Of a stretch of 64,000 nt of DNA, positions 52,360 to 63,713 are shown piece by piece. The position numbers were made by a program, and so were the translations under genes. This DNA comes from Pseudomonas sp. QS1027 (GTDB lineage Bacteria > Pseudomonadota > Gammaproteobacteria > Pseudomonadales > Pseudomonadaceae), in NCBI RefSeq assembly GCF_002814235.1, contig NZ_PHSU01000039.1, positions 1-64,000 of the forward strand. Direction: 5' to 3'. The notes under the pieces were generated by a model. That model saw only the letters and a program-made list of their open reading frames with translations, was not told the origin of the DNA and ran no database searches. The first letter of the stretch is position 1. Each line of letters begins with the position of its first letter.

Positions 52360-52978
52360 TTACATCCGCGACGGTCAGGAGATCTATCGCAACTCCTTCG
52401 CGATCATTCGCGCGGAAGCCAACCTGGCACGGATTCCAGCGGATCTGGAGAAGCTCGCCGTGCGGGTGATCCACGCTTGCGGCATGGTCGATGCCATCGA
52501 CGGCCTGCAATTTTCCCCTGGCGCGGGCAAAGCCGGGCGCGAGGCCCTGGCGGCCGGCGCGGCGATTCTCTGCGATGCGCGGATGGTCAGCGAGGGCGTG
52601 ACCCGTGCGCGCCTGCCGGCCAACAACCCGGTGATCTGCACCCTGCGCGACGAGCGTGTTCCCGAGTTGGCCCAGGAGCTGGGCAATACCCGTTCGGCGG
52701 CGGCGCTGGAACTGTGGCGGCCGCATCTGGAAGGCAGCGTGGTGGTGATCGGCAATGCGCCGACGGCGCTGTTCTACCTGCTGGAAATGCTCGATGCCGG
52801 CGCGCCGAAACCGGCGTTGATCCTCGGTTTCCCGGTGGGTTTTGTCGGCGCCGCCGAATCCAAGGCGATGCTCGCGGCCGACAGCCGTGGCGTGCCGTTC
52901 GTGATCATGCAGGGTCGGCTCGGCGGCAGCGCCATGGCCGCTGCCGCGGTGAATGCCCTCGCTACGGAGATTGAATGA
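52352..52978 (+). CDS. cobH: Precorrin-8X methylmutase
   Basis: This 208-residue enzyme shifts the methyl group from C-11 to C-12 to give hydrogenobyrinate. It has the family start YIRDGQEIYRNSFAIIRAEANL and the catalytic-His segment VRVIHACGMVDAIDGLQF (His near residue 43). IGNAPTALFYLLEML (about 131-145) and GFPVGFVGAAESK are also typical. It starts inside the end of cobG and its stop overlaps cobI, giving tight coupling in the cobGHIJ operon. A longer frame from 52196 would only extend into cobG. Confidence 0.94.
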   Translation: MIDYIRDGQEIYRNSFAIIRAEANLARIPADLEKLAVRVIHACGMVDAIDGLQFSPGAGKAGREALAAGAAILCDARMVSEGVTRARLPANNPVICTLRDERVPELAQELGNTRSAAALELWRPHLEGSVVVIGNAPTALFYLLEMLDAGAPKPALILGFPVGFVGAAESKAMLAADSRGVPFVIMQGRLGGSAMAAAAVNALATEIE

Positions 52979-53709
52979 TGCAGCAGCCTGGACGTCTGAT
53001 CGGCCTCGGCGTGGGCCCCGGTGACCCGGAACTGATTACGGTCAAGGCCCTGCGCCTGTTGCGCGAGTCGCCGGTGGTGGCGTACTTCGTCGCCAAGGGC
53101 AAGAAAGGCAACGCCTTCGGCATCATTGAGGCGCACCTGCAGGAGGCCCAGGGCCTGTTGCCGCTGGTCTATCCGGTGACCACCGAGGCGCTGCCCGCAC
53201 CCTTGTCCTATGAGCAGGTGATCAGCGACTTCTACGACGAAGCCAGCCTGGAAGTGGCCGCGCACCTGGATGCCGGTCGTGATGTGGCGGTGATCTGCGA
53301 AGGCGATCCGTTCTTCTACGGTTCCTACATGTACCTGCACGATCGCCTGGCCGAGCGTTATGAGACCGAGGTGATTCCGGGCGTGTGCTCAATGCTCGGC
53401 GGCGCCTCGGTGCTTGGCGTACCGTTGGTGTATCGCAACCAGAGCCTGTCGGTGTTGTCCGGCGTGCTGCCCCATGACGAACTCAAGCGCCGCCTGGCCG
53501 ACGCCGATGCGGCGGTGATCATGAAACTGGGGCGCAACTTCCCCAAGGTGCGCCAGGTGCTGGAAGAACTGGGCCTGGCCGACCGGGCGCTGTATGTGGA
53601 GCGCGCGACCATGGCCAACCAGAAGATCGTCCCGCTGGATAAGGTCGAGCCGATGTCTTCGCCGTACTTCTCGCTGATCATCGTGCCCGGCGAACGGTGG
53701 CAGGGATGA
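52975..53709 (+). CDS. cobI: Precorrin-2 C20-methyltransferase
   Basis: This 244-residue AdoMet-dependent tetrapyrrole methylase acts at C-20. Family motifs are LIGLGVGPGDPELITVKALRLL (8-29), AVICEGDPFFYGSYMYLHDRL (about 103-123) and VIPGVCSMLGGASVLGVPLV (about 131-150). The start overlaps the cobH stop. Two adjacent ATG codons are available (52975 and 52978). The cobJ start overlaps its stop. Confidence 0.95.
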   Translation: MMQQPGRLIGLGVGPGDPELITVKALRLLRESPVVAYFVAKGKKGNAFGIIEAHLQEAQGLLPLVYPVTTEALPAPLSYEQVISDFYDEASLEVAAHLDAGRDVAVICEGDPFFYGSYMYLHDRLAERYETEVIPGVCSMLGGASVLGVPLVYRNQSLSVLSGVLPHDELKRRLADADAAVIMKLGRNFPKVRQVLEELGLADRALYVERATMANQKIVPLDKVEPMSSPYFSLIIVPGERWQG

Positions 53710-55412
53710 GTCGCGCGCAACCGGCCATTGTCATCCTCGGCAATGGCAGCCTGGCGACGGCCCGACGGCTGCAACAGATTTATCCGGATGCGCTGGTCTA
53801 CGGGCTGGCGGAGCGGGTCGACGGCGCGGATCGGCTGTATCACGAGTTTGGCGCGACGCTGCGCCAGCTCTATCAGCAGGACACGCCGATCATTGCCCTG
53901 TGCGCCGCTGGTATCGTGATCCGCACCTTGGCTCCGGTGCTGCTGGAAAAAGGTGCCGAGCCGCCGGTGCTGGCCGTGGCCGAGGACGGTAGTGCGGTGG
54001 TGCCGCTGTTGGGCGGTCTGGGCGGAGTGAATGTCATGGCCCGGGAAATGGCCGCCGGCCTCGGTGTCGCGGCCGCCATTACCACCAGCGGCGAGCTGCG
54101 TTTCGGCACCTGCCTGCTGAACCCGCCGAGCGGTTATGCCCTGGGCGACCTGGAACTGGGCAAGCGTTTTGTCTCGGACCTGCTGGCCGGTGAAAGCGTG
54201 CGTATCGAAGGTGCGGCGCCCTGGCTGGCCCAGGCGCATTTGCCGGAAGACAGCCACGCGCGCCTGTCGATTCATGTCGGCAGTGCCGAGCGTGTGCCGG
54301 CCGCCAATGAATTGCTGATTTATCCGCGTAGCGTGCTGGTGGCGGTCACGGCCCGTGTGCCGGAGCTGGCCAGTGCGGTACGCGACGCCTTGCATGGCGC
54401 GAATATCGCCCGCCAGTCGCTGGCCTGCCTGTTGGCGGCGGACAGCGAGATGGCCAGTCCCGCGCTGCGCGAAGCGGCCGTCGAGTTGGGCGTGCCGTTG
54501 CGTTTTGTCGCCTCGACCGGCTCGGTCGCGGAAATGGCGCAACAGGCGATACCGCAGTTGCTGCCGCCGATCTCTGTCGGCGAGGGCCTGGCGATCGCGG
54601 TCGCCAGCCAGCCACTGGAACCGGAGCGCATCGGTCGTCCGCGCGGTCGCCTGGCGGTGATCGGCCTCGGTCCCGGTGCCGCCGAACTGATGGTGCCGGC
54701 GGTGAAGGCCGAATTGGCGAAGGCCAACGATGTGCTGGGTTATGAAACCTATGTGCGCATGGCCGGCCCGTTCCGTGCCGATCAGGTGCTGCATTGCACC
54801 GATAACCGCGAAGAGATGCAGCGCGCCCGACACGCCTTTGAGTTGGCGGCCGAGGGGCGTTCGGTGGTGGTGGTGTCGTCCGGCGATCCGGGCGTATTCG
54901 CCATGGCGGCGGCGGTGCTCGAAGCCTTGCACGAGTCGGCTGACCCGCTCTGGCACAGCGTCGACCTGGAAATCCTGCCGGGGGTGTCCGCCTCGCTGGC
55001 GACGGCGGCCCAGGCTGGTGCGCCGCTGGGGCATGACTTCTGCGTGATGTCGCTCTCGGACAACCTCAAGCCCTGGAGCATCATCGAGACGCGTCTCGAC
55101 CTGGCGGCCCAGGCCGACCTGGCCCTGGCTTTCTACAACCCGATCTCGCGCTCGCGCCCCTGGCAGTTGGGCCGGGCCCTGGAGATCGTCGCCACGCACC
55201 GCACGGCGCAGACGCCGGTGGTATTGGGACGGGATATCGGTCGGCCGGGACAGACCTTGCGGGTGACCACCCTGGGTGAGCTGACGCCGGACCAGGTGGA
55301 TATGCGCACGATGGTTATCATCGGCTCGTCCACCACTTGTACCTTCCCCCGTGCCGAGGGCGGCGAGTGGGTGTACACCCCTCGCTGGTACGGTGAAAAG
55401 CCACGGTCTTGA
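53706..55412 (+). CDS. cobJ: CbiG-CobJ fusion: cobalt-precorrin-5A hydrolase / precorrin-3B C17-methyltransferase
   Basis: This 568-residue bifunctional protein has CbiG N-terminal (about 5-90), middle and C-terminal (about 205-300) domains, followed by a CobJ/CbiH methylase from about residue 314 (RLAVIGLGPGAAELMV). The methylase motifs VVVVSSGDPGVFAMAAAVLEAL and EILPGVSASLATAAQAGAPLGHDFC are intact. The methylase contracts the ring at C-17. In the aerobic pathway the CbiG-like part may replace CobE. The fusion is known in Pseudomonas and shows no frameshift. The ATG at 53706 overlaps the cobI stop. A GTG at 53697 is an alternative. Confidence 0.93.
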   Translation: MSRAQPAIVILGNGSLATARRLQQIYPDALVYGLAERVDGADRLYHEFGATLRQLYQQDTPIIALCAAGIVIRTLAPVLLEKGAEPPVLAVAEDGSAVVPLLGGLGGVNVMAREMAAGLGVAAAITTSGELRFGTCLLNPPSGYALGDLELGKRFVSDLLAGESVRIEGAAPWLAQAHLPEDSHARLSIHVGSAERVPAANELLIYPRSVLVAVTARVPELASAVRDALHGANIARQSLACLLAADSEMASPALREAAVELGVPLRFVASTGSVAEMAQQAIPQLLPPISVGEGLAIAVASQPLEPERIGRPRGRLAVIGLGPGAAELMVPAVKAELAKANDVLGYETYVRMAGPFRADQVLHCTDNREEMQRARHAFELAAEGRSVVVVSSGDPGVFAMAAAVLEALHESADPLWHSVDLEILPGVSASLATAAQAGAPLGHDFCVMSLSDNLKPWSIIETRLDLAAQADLALAFYNPISRSRPWQLGRALEIVATHRTAQTPVVLGRDIGRPGQTLRVTTLGELTPDQVDMRTMVIIGSSTTCTFPRAEGGEWVYTPRWYGEKPRS

Positions 55413-55440
55413 GGGGCTGCGGGCTCAAAAAGGACGGCGT

Positions 55441-55480
55441 CTATAATTCTCTATAATCGTCTATAAAAGACTATAAAGGC
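55441..55480. repeat. Four 10-bp direct repeats ctataaNNNN between cobJ and marC
   Basis: The 40 bases are CTATAATTCT, CTATAATCGT, CTATAAAAGA and CTATAAAGGC. CTATAA recurs every exact 10 bases, close to one helical turn. The last copy overlaps the marC stop codon. GTCT-ATAAA-AGAC also forms a small hairpin inside. I do not recognise a known element. It could be a phased binding array, a bent AT tract or a decayed tandem repeat. Confidence 0.85.
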
Positions 55481-56070
55481 ACCAGATACCCGCGCACCCC
55501 GGTAAAGATGATCTGCGCCGCCAGGGCGCAGACGAACAGTCCCATCAGGCGGCTGACGATCTGCAAGCCCTGGTCGCCGAGGAGGCGTTCGATCCGGTGG
55601 GACAGGTACAGCACCACGCCGACGGTCAGGCTCGCCAGCGCAATGCTGACGATGGCCGAGAGCTTGTCGTCCCAGTGCGGCTGGCTGACCCCCATGACCA
55701 GCAGGGCACCGATGGTGCCGGGGCCGACGGTCAGGGGGATGGTCAGCGGGACGATGGTCACGTCCTGCTGCAGGTTGTCGGTCTGCACCGCCGATTTACC
55801 CTGGGCCATGCCCAGCGCCGAAATAAACAGCACGCTGCCCGCGCCGATGCGGAAGGCATCCACGGTGATGCCGAACACGCTGAAGATCACCCGTCCGAAC
55901 AGATACAGCAGCACGCTGGACACCAGCGTCGCCAGCGCGACCTTCCAGGCCAGGCGCCGCCGCTCCCTACTGGAGTAACCACGGGTCAGGCTGATAAAGC
56001 AGGACAGGACGAAGAACGGGCTGTAGAGCACCAGCATCTTCAGGTAAACGCTGAATAACACGTGGAGCAT
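55471..56070 (-). CDS. MarC-family integral membrane protein
   Basis: This 199-residue inner-membrane protein has six hydrophobic helices and the MarC/UPF0056 features SPFFVLSCFISLTRGYSSRERRRLAWKVA, RIGAGSVLFISALGMAQG, and VPLTIPLTVGPGTIGALLVMG. The family is of unknown function and is often called NAAT transporter without good evidence. The ATG at 56070 is preferred. A TTG at 56085 adds five residues. It sits between cobJ (convergent) and retS (same strand). Confidence 0.85.
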   Translation of the reverse strand: MLHVLFSVYLKMLVLYSPFFVLSCFISLTRGYSSRERRRLAWKVALATLVSSVLLYLFGRVIFSVFGITVDAFRIGAGSVLFISALGMAQGKSAVQTDNLQQDVTIVPLTIPLTVGPGTIGALLVMGVSQPHWDDKLSAIVSIALASLTVGVVLYLSHRIERLLGDQGLQIVSRLMGLFVCALAAQIIFTGVRGYLVPL

Positions 56071-56186
56071 GGTGTGGGCTCGCAACGGAGGAGGGCGACG
56101 GCAGTCTATCAGGGGTTGCGCACGCTGTCGGCTCTGTCCGGGGACGGGCCGGGGCGATTGTCACGGGGCGGCTTTCTGTCCCGTCG

Positions 56187-58973
<2,787 letters not shown>

Positions 58974-59072
58974 GGCGAAATCCCTTCGTAGGTTGATGCC
59001 CGGTGATAACTATGCGCAGGGCTGGAATAGTTCGGCAAGGGCTGAAGGCCCTTGCCTATCCCTTCGGATAGC

Positions 59073-60368
59073 TTATTCCTTTGAGTCTGCGCGTTCGCGT
59101 GCAATTGCACGATAGCCTATGTCGCTACGGTAGAAGCAGCCGTCCCAATCAATCTTAGCTGCGAGCTTGTAAGCTTGCTGCTGTGCGGCGTCAACGCTGT
59201 TGCCCAGGGCGGTGGCGCAGAGCACCCGACCGCCGGAGGTTACTACCTGGCCGTCCTTCAGTGCGGTACCGGCGTGAAAGACTTTGCCTTCCAGGCCCGC
59301 GGCCGCATCCAGGCCGTTGATCACTGCGCCCTTGGCGTAGTCGCCCGGGTAACCGCCGGCAGCGAGGACGATGCCCAGGCTCGGACGCGGGTCCCATTGT
59401 GCTTCGATCTTGTCCAGGGCCTGGGCCAGCGCGGCCTCGATCAGCAGGATCAGGCTCGATTGCAGGCGCAGCATCACCGGTTGGGTTTCCGGGTCGCCGA
59501 AGCGGCAGTTGAACTCGATGACCTTCGGGTTGCCGGCCTGGTCGATCATCAACCCGGCGTAGAGGAAACCGGTGTAGACGTTGCCTTCGGCAGCCATGCC
59601 GCGCACGGTCGGCCAGATCACCTGGTCCATGACCCGCTGGTGTACTTCGGCGGTGACCACCGGGGCCGGCGAGTAGGCGCCCATGCCGCCGGTGTTCGGG
59701 CCGCTGTCGCCGTCGCCGACGCGCTTGTGGTCCTGGCTGGTGGCCATGGGCAGGACGTTCTTGCCGTCGACCATGACAATGAAGCTGGCTTCTTCGCCGT
59801 CGAGGAACTCCTCGATGACCACCCGCGAACCGGCCTCACCGAAGGCGTTGCCGGCGAGCATGTCGCGGACGGCGTCTTCGGCTTCGCCCAGGGTCATGGC
59901 GACGATCACGCCTTTGCCGGCGGCCAGGCCGTCGGCCTTGATCACGATCGGTGCGCCTTTTTCACGCAGATAGGCCAGGGCCGGCTCGATCTCGGTGAAG
60001 TTCTGGTAGTCGGCGGTAGGGATCTTGTGGCGTGCCAGGAAGTCCTTGGTGAAGGCCTTGGAGCCTTCGAGCTGGGCGGCACCGGCGGTCGGACCAAAGC
60101 AGTCCAGGCCACGGGCACGGAACAGGTCGACCACGCCGGCCACCAGCGGTACTTCCGGACCGACGATGGTCAGGGAGACGTTTTTCTCGGCAAAGTCCGC
60201 CAGTTGCTCAAGGGCCAGGACGTCGATGGCGACGTTCTCGCACTTGGCCTCGATGGCGGTACCGGCGTTGCCCGGGGCAACGAAGACTTTTACGACACGC
60301 GGGTCCTGCGCCACTTTCCAGGCCAGGGCGTGTTCACGGCCACCGCTGCCGATGATCAAAACATTCAT
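59073..60368 (-). CDS. purD: Phosphoribosylamine-glycine ligase
   Basis: This 431-residue ATP-grasp enzyme catalyses step 2 of de novo purine synthesis, joining glycine to phosphoribosylamine. The N-terminal MNVLIIGSGGREHALAWK, the ATP-grasp segment LPMATSQDHKRVGDGDSGPNTGGMGAYSPAP (about 208-238) and VIEFNCRFGDPETQ (about 280-293) are intact. It lies downstream of purH, separated by a REPIN. The pair is the usual Pseudomonas purHD arrangement. Confidence 0.96.
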   Translation of the reverse strand: MNVLIIGSGGREHALAWKVAQDPRVVKVFVAPGNAGTAIEAKCENVAIDVLALEQLADFAEKNVSLTIVGPEVPLVAGVVDLFRARGLDCFGPTAGAAQLEGSKAFTKDFLARHKIPTADYQNFTEIEPALAYLREKGAPIVIKADGLAAGKGVIVAMTLGEAEDAVRDMLAGNAFGEAGSRVVIEEFLDGEEASFIVMVDGKNVLPMATSQDHKRVGDGDSGPNTGGMGAYSPAPVVTAEVHQRVMDQVIWPTVRGMAAEGNVYTGFLYAGLMIDQAGNPKVIEFNCRFGDPETQPVMLRLQSSLILLIEAALAQALDKIEAQWDPRPSLGIVLAAGGYPGDYAKGAVINGLDAAAGLEGKVFHAGTALKDGQVVTSGGRVLCATALGNSVDAAQQQAYKLAAKIDWDGCFYRSDIGYRAIARERADSKE

Positions 60369-60422
60369 TTCAAAAACCTCGATGACGCTGAATTCTAAGA
60401 GAGCATCCCGCTGGACGCTGAC

Positions 60423-60507
60423 TGTAGGAGCCGGCTTGCTGGCGATGAGGCCAGCGAGTCTTGCATCGATCTGGCGGCCGCCATCGCCAGCAAGCCGGCT
60501 CCTACAG
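60423..60507. repeat. REPIN between purH and purD, ggcttgctggcgat class
   Basis: Arms TGTAGGAGCCGGCTTGCTGG and CCAGCAAGCCGGCTCCTACA, with a spacer (cagcgagtcttgcatcgatctggcggccgcc) nearly the same as that at 43621-43705. It occupies most of the 150-base purH-purD gap and may reduce purD expression relative to purH. Confidence 0.93.
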
Positions 60508-60518
60508 GGGCTGTGTTA

Positions 60519-62126
60519 TCAGTGGCGGAAGTGGCGCATGCCGGTGAACACCATCGCGATACCGGCTTCGTCGGCAGCCGCAATCACTTCATTGTCACGC
60601 ATCGAGCCGCCCGGCTGGATCACCGCGGTGACACCGGCCTTGGCCGCATTGTCGAGACCGTCGCGGAACGGGAAGAACGCGTCCGAAGCCATGACCGAGC
60701 CCTGTACCTGCAGGCCAGCATGCTCGGCCTTGATTGCAGCAATACGAGCGGAGTTGACGCGGCTCATCTGGCCGGCGCCGACACCGATGGTCTGGCGGTT
60801 CTTGGCGTAGACGATGGCGTTGGACTTGACGTACTTGGCGACTTTCCAGGCGAAGATCAGGTCGTGGATCTCTTGCTCGGTCGGCGCGCGCTGGGTCACG
60901 ACTTTCAGATCGTCGCTGCCGATCATGCCGATATCGCGGCTCTGCACCAGCAGGCCACCGTTGACGCGCTTGTAGTCCCAGGCCGGGGCGCGGTTGGCGT
61001 CCCATTGGCCGCAGACCAGCAGGCGCACATTGACCTTGGCGGCCACGACGGCGCGGGCTTCTTCGCTCACGGACGGGGCGATGATCACTTCGACGAACTG
61101 ACGCTCGACGATGGCCTTGGCGGTTTCGGCATCCAGTTCGCGGTTGAAGGCGATGATGCCGCCGAAGGCCGATTCGGTGTCGGTGGCGTAGGCCAGTTCG
61201 TAGGCCTGGCGGATACCGCCTTCGGCGTCCGGGCTGACGGCCACGCCGCACGGGTTGGCGTGCTTGACGATGACGCAGGCCGGCTTGACGAAGCTCTTCA
61301 CGCATTCCAGCGCGGCATCGGTATCGGCCACGTTGTTATAGGAGAGTTCCTTGCCTTGCAGCTGGGTGGCGGTGGCGATGCCGACTTCGGCCGGCTTGGC
61401 TTCCACGTAGAACGCCGCGCTCTGGTGCGGGTTCTCGCCGTAGCGCATTTCCTGGGCCTTGATGAACTGGCTGTTGAAGGTGCGCGGGAATTCGCTGCGG
61501 CCTTCGGTGCTCAGGGTCTCGGCGGCCTGGTTCACGGTGCCCATGTAGTTGGCGATCATGCCGTCGTAGGCGGCGGTGTGTTCGAAGGCCTTGAGCATCA
61601 GGTCGAAACGCTGGGCGTAGGTCAGGCCACCGGCCTTGAGGCTTTCCAGGACCTGGGCGTAGTCGCCGGCGTTGACCACGATGGCCACGTCCTTGTGGTT
61701 CTTGGCCGCCGAGCGGACCATGGTCGGGCCGCCGATATCGATGTTCTCGATGGCGGTCGGCAGGTCACAGCCAGGCTTGTTGATGGTGGCTTCGAACGGG
61801 TAGAGGTTGACCGCCACCAGGTCGATCGGCTTGATGCCGTGCTCGTTCATGATGGCGTCGTCGATGCCGCGACGACCGAGGATGCCGCCGTGGATTTTCG
61901 GGTGCAGGGTCTTCACCCGGCCGTCCATCATTTCCGCGAAGCCGGTGTAATCCGCGACTTCCACTGCGGCCACGCCATTGTCGCGCAGCAGCTTGAAGGT
62001 CCCGCCGGTGGAGAGGATCTCCACGCCCAGGGCTTCCAGCTCCTTGGCGAATTCGAGGATCCCGGTCTTGTCGGAAACACTGATCAAGGCACGGCGGATC
62101 GGCAGGCGGGTGGTCTGGTCGGTCAT
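60519..62126 (-). CDS. purH: Bifunctional AICAR transformylase/IMP cyclohydrolase
   Basis: This 535-residue enzyme performs the last two steps of IMP synthesis. The N-terminal cyclohydrolase (about 1-200, RRALISVSDKTGILEFAKELEALG) and C-terminal transformylase (about 201-535) are both complete. The transformylase Lys-His pair is in CVIVKHANPCGVAVS. I chose the ATG at 62126, giving the standard family length and start (MTDQTTRLPIRRAL). A frame to 62159 would run into the terminator. A hairpin with a T tract ends only 32 bases upstream of the ATG. Confidence 0.97.
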   Translation of the reverse strand: MTDQTTRLPIRRALISVSDKTGILEFAKELEALGVEILSTGGTFKLLRDNGVAAVEVADYTGFAEMMDGRVKTLHPKIHGGILGRRGIDDAIMNEHGIKPIDLVAVNLYPFEATINKPGCDLPTAIENIDIGGPTMVRSAAKNHKDVAIVVNAGDYAQVLESLKAGGLTYAQRFDLMLKAFEHTAAYDGMIANYMGTVNQAAETLSTEGRSEFPRTFNSQFIKAQEMRYGENPHQSAAFYVEAKPAEVGIATATQLQGKELSYNNVADTDAALECVKSFVKPACVIVKHANPCGVAVSPDAEGGIRQAYELAYATDTESAFGGIIAFNRELDAETAKAIVERQFVEVIIAPSVSEEARAVVAAKVNVRLLVCGQWDANRAPAWDYKRVNGGLLVQSRDIGMIGSDDLKVVTQRAPTEQEIHDLIFAWKVAKYVKSNAIVYAKNRQTIGVGAGQMSRVNSARIAAIKAEHAGLQVQGSVMASDAFFPFRDGLDNAAKAGVTAVIQPGGSMRDNEVIAAADEAGIAMVFTGMRHFRH

Positions 62127-62157
62127 CTCAATTTCCATCAAAAGCAAAGGAGTCAGC

Positions 62158-62190
62158 AAAAAAGGCGACCGGTTCTACGCGGGCGCCTTT
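62158..62190 (-). terminator. Intrinsic terminator after fis, just upstream of purH
   Basis: On the minus strand AAAGGCG-N16-CGCCTTTTTT forms a 7-bp stem followed by a T run, 18 bases after the fis stop. It would end the dusB-fis transcript. Because purH starts only 32 bases further on, it could alternatively act as a leader terminator for purH. Confidence 0.75.
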
Positions 62191-62207
62191 CTGGTTTGAT
62201 TGAATGC

Positions 62208-62528
62208 TTACAGCAAATCGTACTGTTTGAGTTTCTTGCGCAAGGTGCCGCGGTTCAGCCCGAGCAGCTCGCTGGCCTTGGTCTGGTTGCCCTTGACGTA
62301 GTTCATCACGCTTTCGAGCAGGGGCGCCTCGACTTCCGAGAGCACCAGGTTGTACACGTCCGTGACGGCCGCGCCCTCAAGGTGGGCGAAATAATTGTGC
62401 AGCGCCTTCTCGACACTCCCGCGAAGGGTCTGGCCTTCTTCGCTCGGCGTGTTGAGGTGCTGTTTCAAATTGACGTTGTCGCTCACGGGCGTTGTTCCAC
62501 TCACTAAAGTCTCGGTCATCATCGTCAT
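62208..62528 (-). CDS. fis: Fis nucleoid-associated DNA-binding protein
   Basis: This 106-residue Fis protein has a C-terminal helix-turn-helix (VKGNQTKASELLGLNRGTLRKKLKQYDLL, about 78-106) that is essentially that of E. coli Fis. A divergent N-terminal arm (SDNVNLKQHLNTPSEEGQTLRGSVEKALHNYFAHL) and the dimer helices precede it. Fis bends DNA, controls growth-rate-dependent transcription and assists site-specific recombination. The ATG overlaps the dusB stop, as in the conserved dusB-fis operon. A terminator follows 18 bases after its stop. Confidence 0.96.
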   Translation of the reverse strand: MTMMTETLVSGTTPVSDNVNLKQHLNTPSEEGQTLRGSVEKALHNYFAHLEGAAVTDVYNLVLSEVEAPLLESVMNYVKGNQTKASELLGLNRGTLRKKLKQYDLL

Positions 62529-63538
62529 GCGGCCACCCCTCTCCCTTCCCCTGTCACCAGGCTCTTGTAACGCTCGGCGAAGAACTCACGAACGTTGGCG
62601 CACTGTGCTTCCGTTTCTTCCACACGATTGAAGTGGGCGCGAAACTCCTTGGCGCCCGGCAAGGTTGCGAGATACCAGCCGACGTGCTTGCGGGCGATAC
62701 GCACACCCATCACCTCCCCATAGAAGGCATGCAACGCGGCCAGATGCTCTAGCAGAATACGTTCCACCTCGAACAACTCCGGTGCCGGGAGGGTTTCGCC
62801 GGTACGCAGAAAATGCTCGATCTCACGAAAAATCCACGGCCGCCCCTGGGCGGCCCGGCCGATCAACAGGCCATCGGCACCGGTCGCGTGCAGCACGTGC
62901 CGGGCTTTCTCGGCCGAATCGATGTCGCCGTTGGCGAAGACCGGGATCGACACCGCCTGCTTGATCGCGGCAATGGTGTCGTACTCGGCTTCACCGGTAT
63001 ACAGGTCGGCACGGGTTCGTCCATGCACCGCCAACGCCGTGATGCCCGCCTGTTCGGCAATTTTTGCCACTGTCAGGCCGTTCTTGTTCGCCCGGTCCCA
63101 GCCGGTGCGGATCTTCAGGGTGACCGGTACGTCCACCGCCGCAACCACGGCGTGGAGGATCTCGCTCACCAGTGCTTCGTCTTTCAGTAACGCGGAGCCG
63201 GCGGCCTTGTTGCAGACCTTCTTGGCCGGGCAGCCCATGTTGATATCGATAATCTGTGCACCCAGCTCGACATTGGCCCGGGCCGCCTCCGCCAGCATCT
63301 GTGCGTCGCCACCGGCGATCTGTACCGAGCGGGGCTCGGGATCGCCTTCGTGGATCATGCGCAGACGCGATTTGCGGCTGTTCCACAAGCTCATGTCGCT
63401 GGTGACCATTTCCGAGACTACAAGACCCGCGCCCAAGCGTCGGCACAACTGACGAAAGGGCTGGTCGGTGACGCCCGCCATGGGGGCGAGAATCAAGCCG
63501 TTCTGCAATGTATATGGGCCGATGCGTACCGCCGACAT
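62525..63538 (-). CDS. dusB: tRNA-dihydrouridine synthase B
   Basis: This 337-residue FMN-dependent enzyme reduces uridine to dihydrouridine in tRNA. The TIM-barrel start LQNGLILAPMAGVTDQPFRQLCRRLGAGLVVSEMVTS, the catalytic cysteine motif DINMGCPAKKVCNKAAGSALL (about 100-120) and IPVFANGDIDSAEKARHVLHATGADGLLIGRAAQGRPWIF are complete. It is co-transcribed with fis (ATGA overlap), a pairing conserved widely in gammaproteobacteria. Confidence 0.96.
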   Translation of the reverse strand: MSAVRIGPYTLQNGLILAPMAGVTDQPFRQLCRRLGAGLVVSEMVTSDMSLWNSRKSRLRMIHEGDPEPRSVQIAGGDAQMLAEAARANVELGAQIIDINMGCPAKKVCNKAAGSALLKDEALVSEILHAVVAAVDVPVTLKIRTGWDRANKNGLTVAKIAEQAGITALAVHGRTRADLYTGEAEYDTIAAIKQAVSIPVFANGDIDSAEKARHVLHATGADGLLIGRAAQGRPWIFREIEHFLRTGETLPAPELFEVERILLEHLAALHAFYGEVMGVRIARKHVGWYLATLPGAKEFRAHFNRVEETEAQCANVREFFAERYKSLVTGEGRGVAA

Positions 63539-63713
63539 AGGACTTCCCTGTTGTGGGGCCGGATCATGAGAGTTCGAAAAAGGGTTGGCATGATACCCGC
63601 TCTCGATGACCGGATAAAGGCAAAATTGGATAAAATCTGAACAGTTATTCGGTTATCGCTGGCGGTTTGGTTGTCGCCAGAAAACCGCCGTGCCACCGGC
63701 AATGGACACCGGG

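Noticed and set aside
55441..55480. Intrinsic terminator at the phased repeats
   Set aside because: There is no GC-rich stem with a T tract. The only hairpin is four base pairs.
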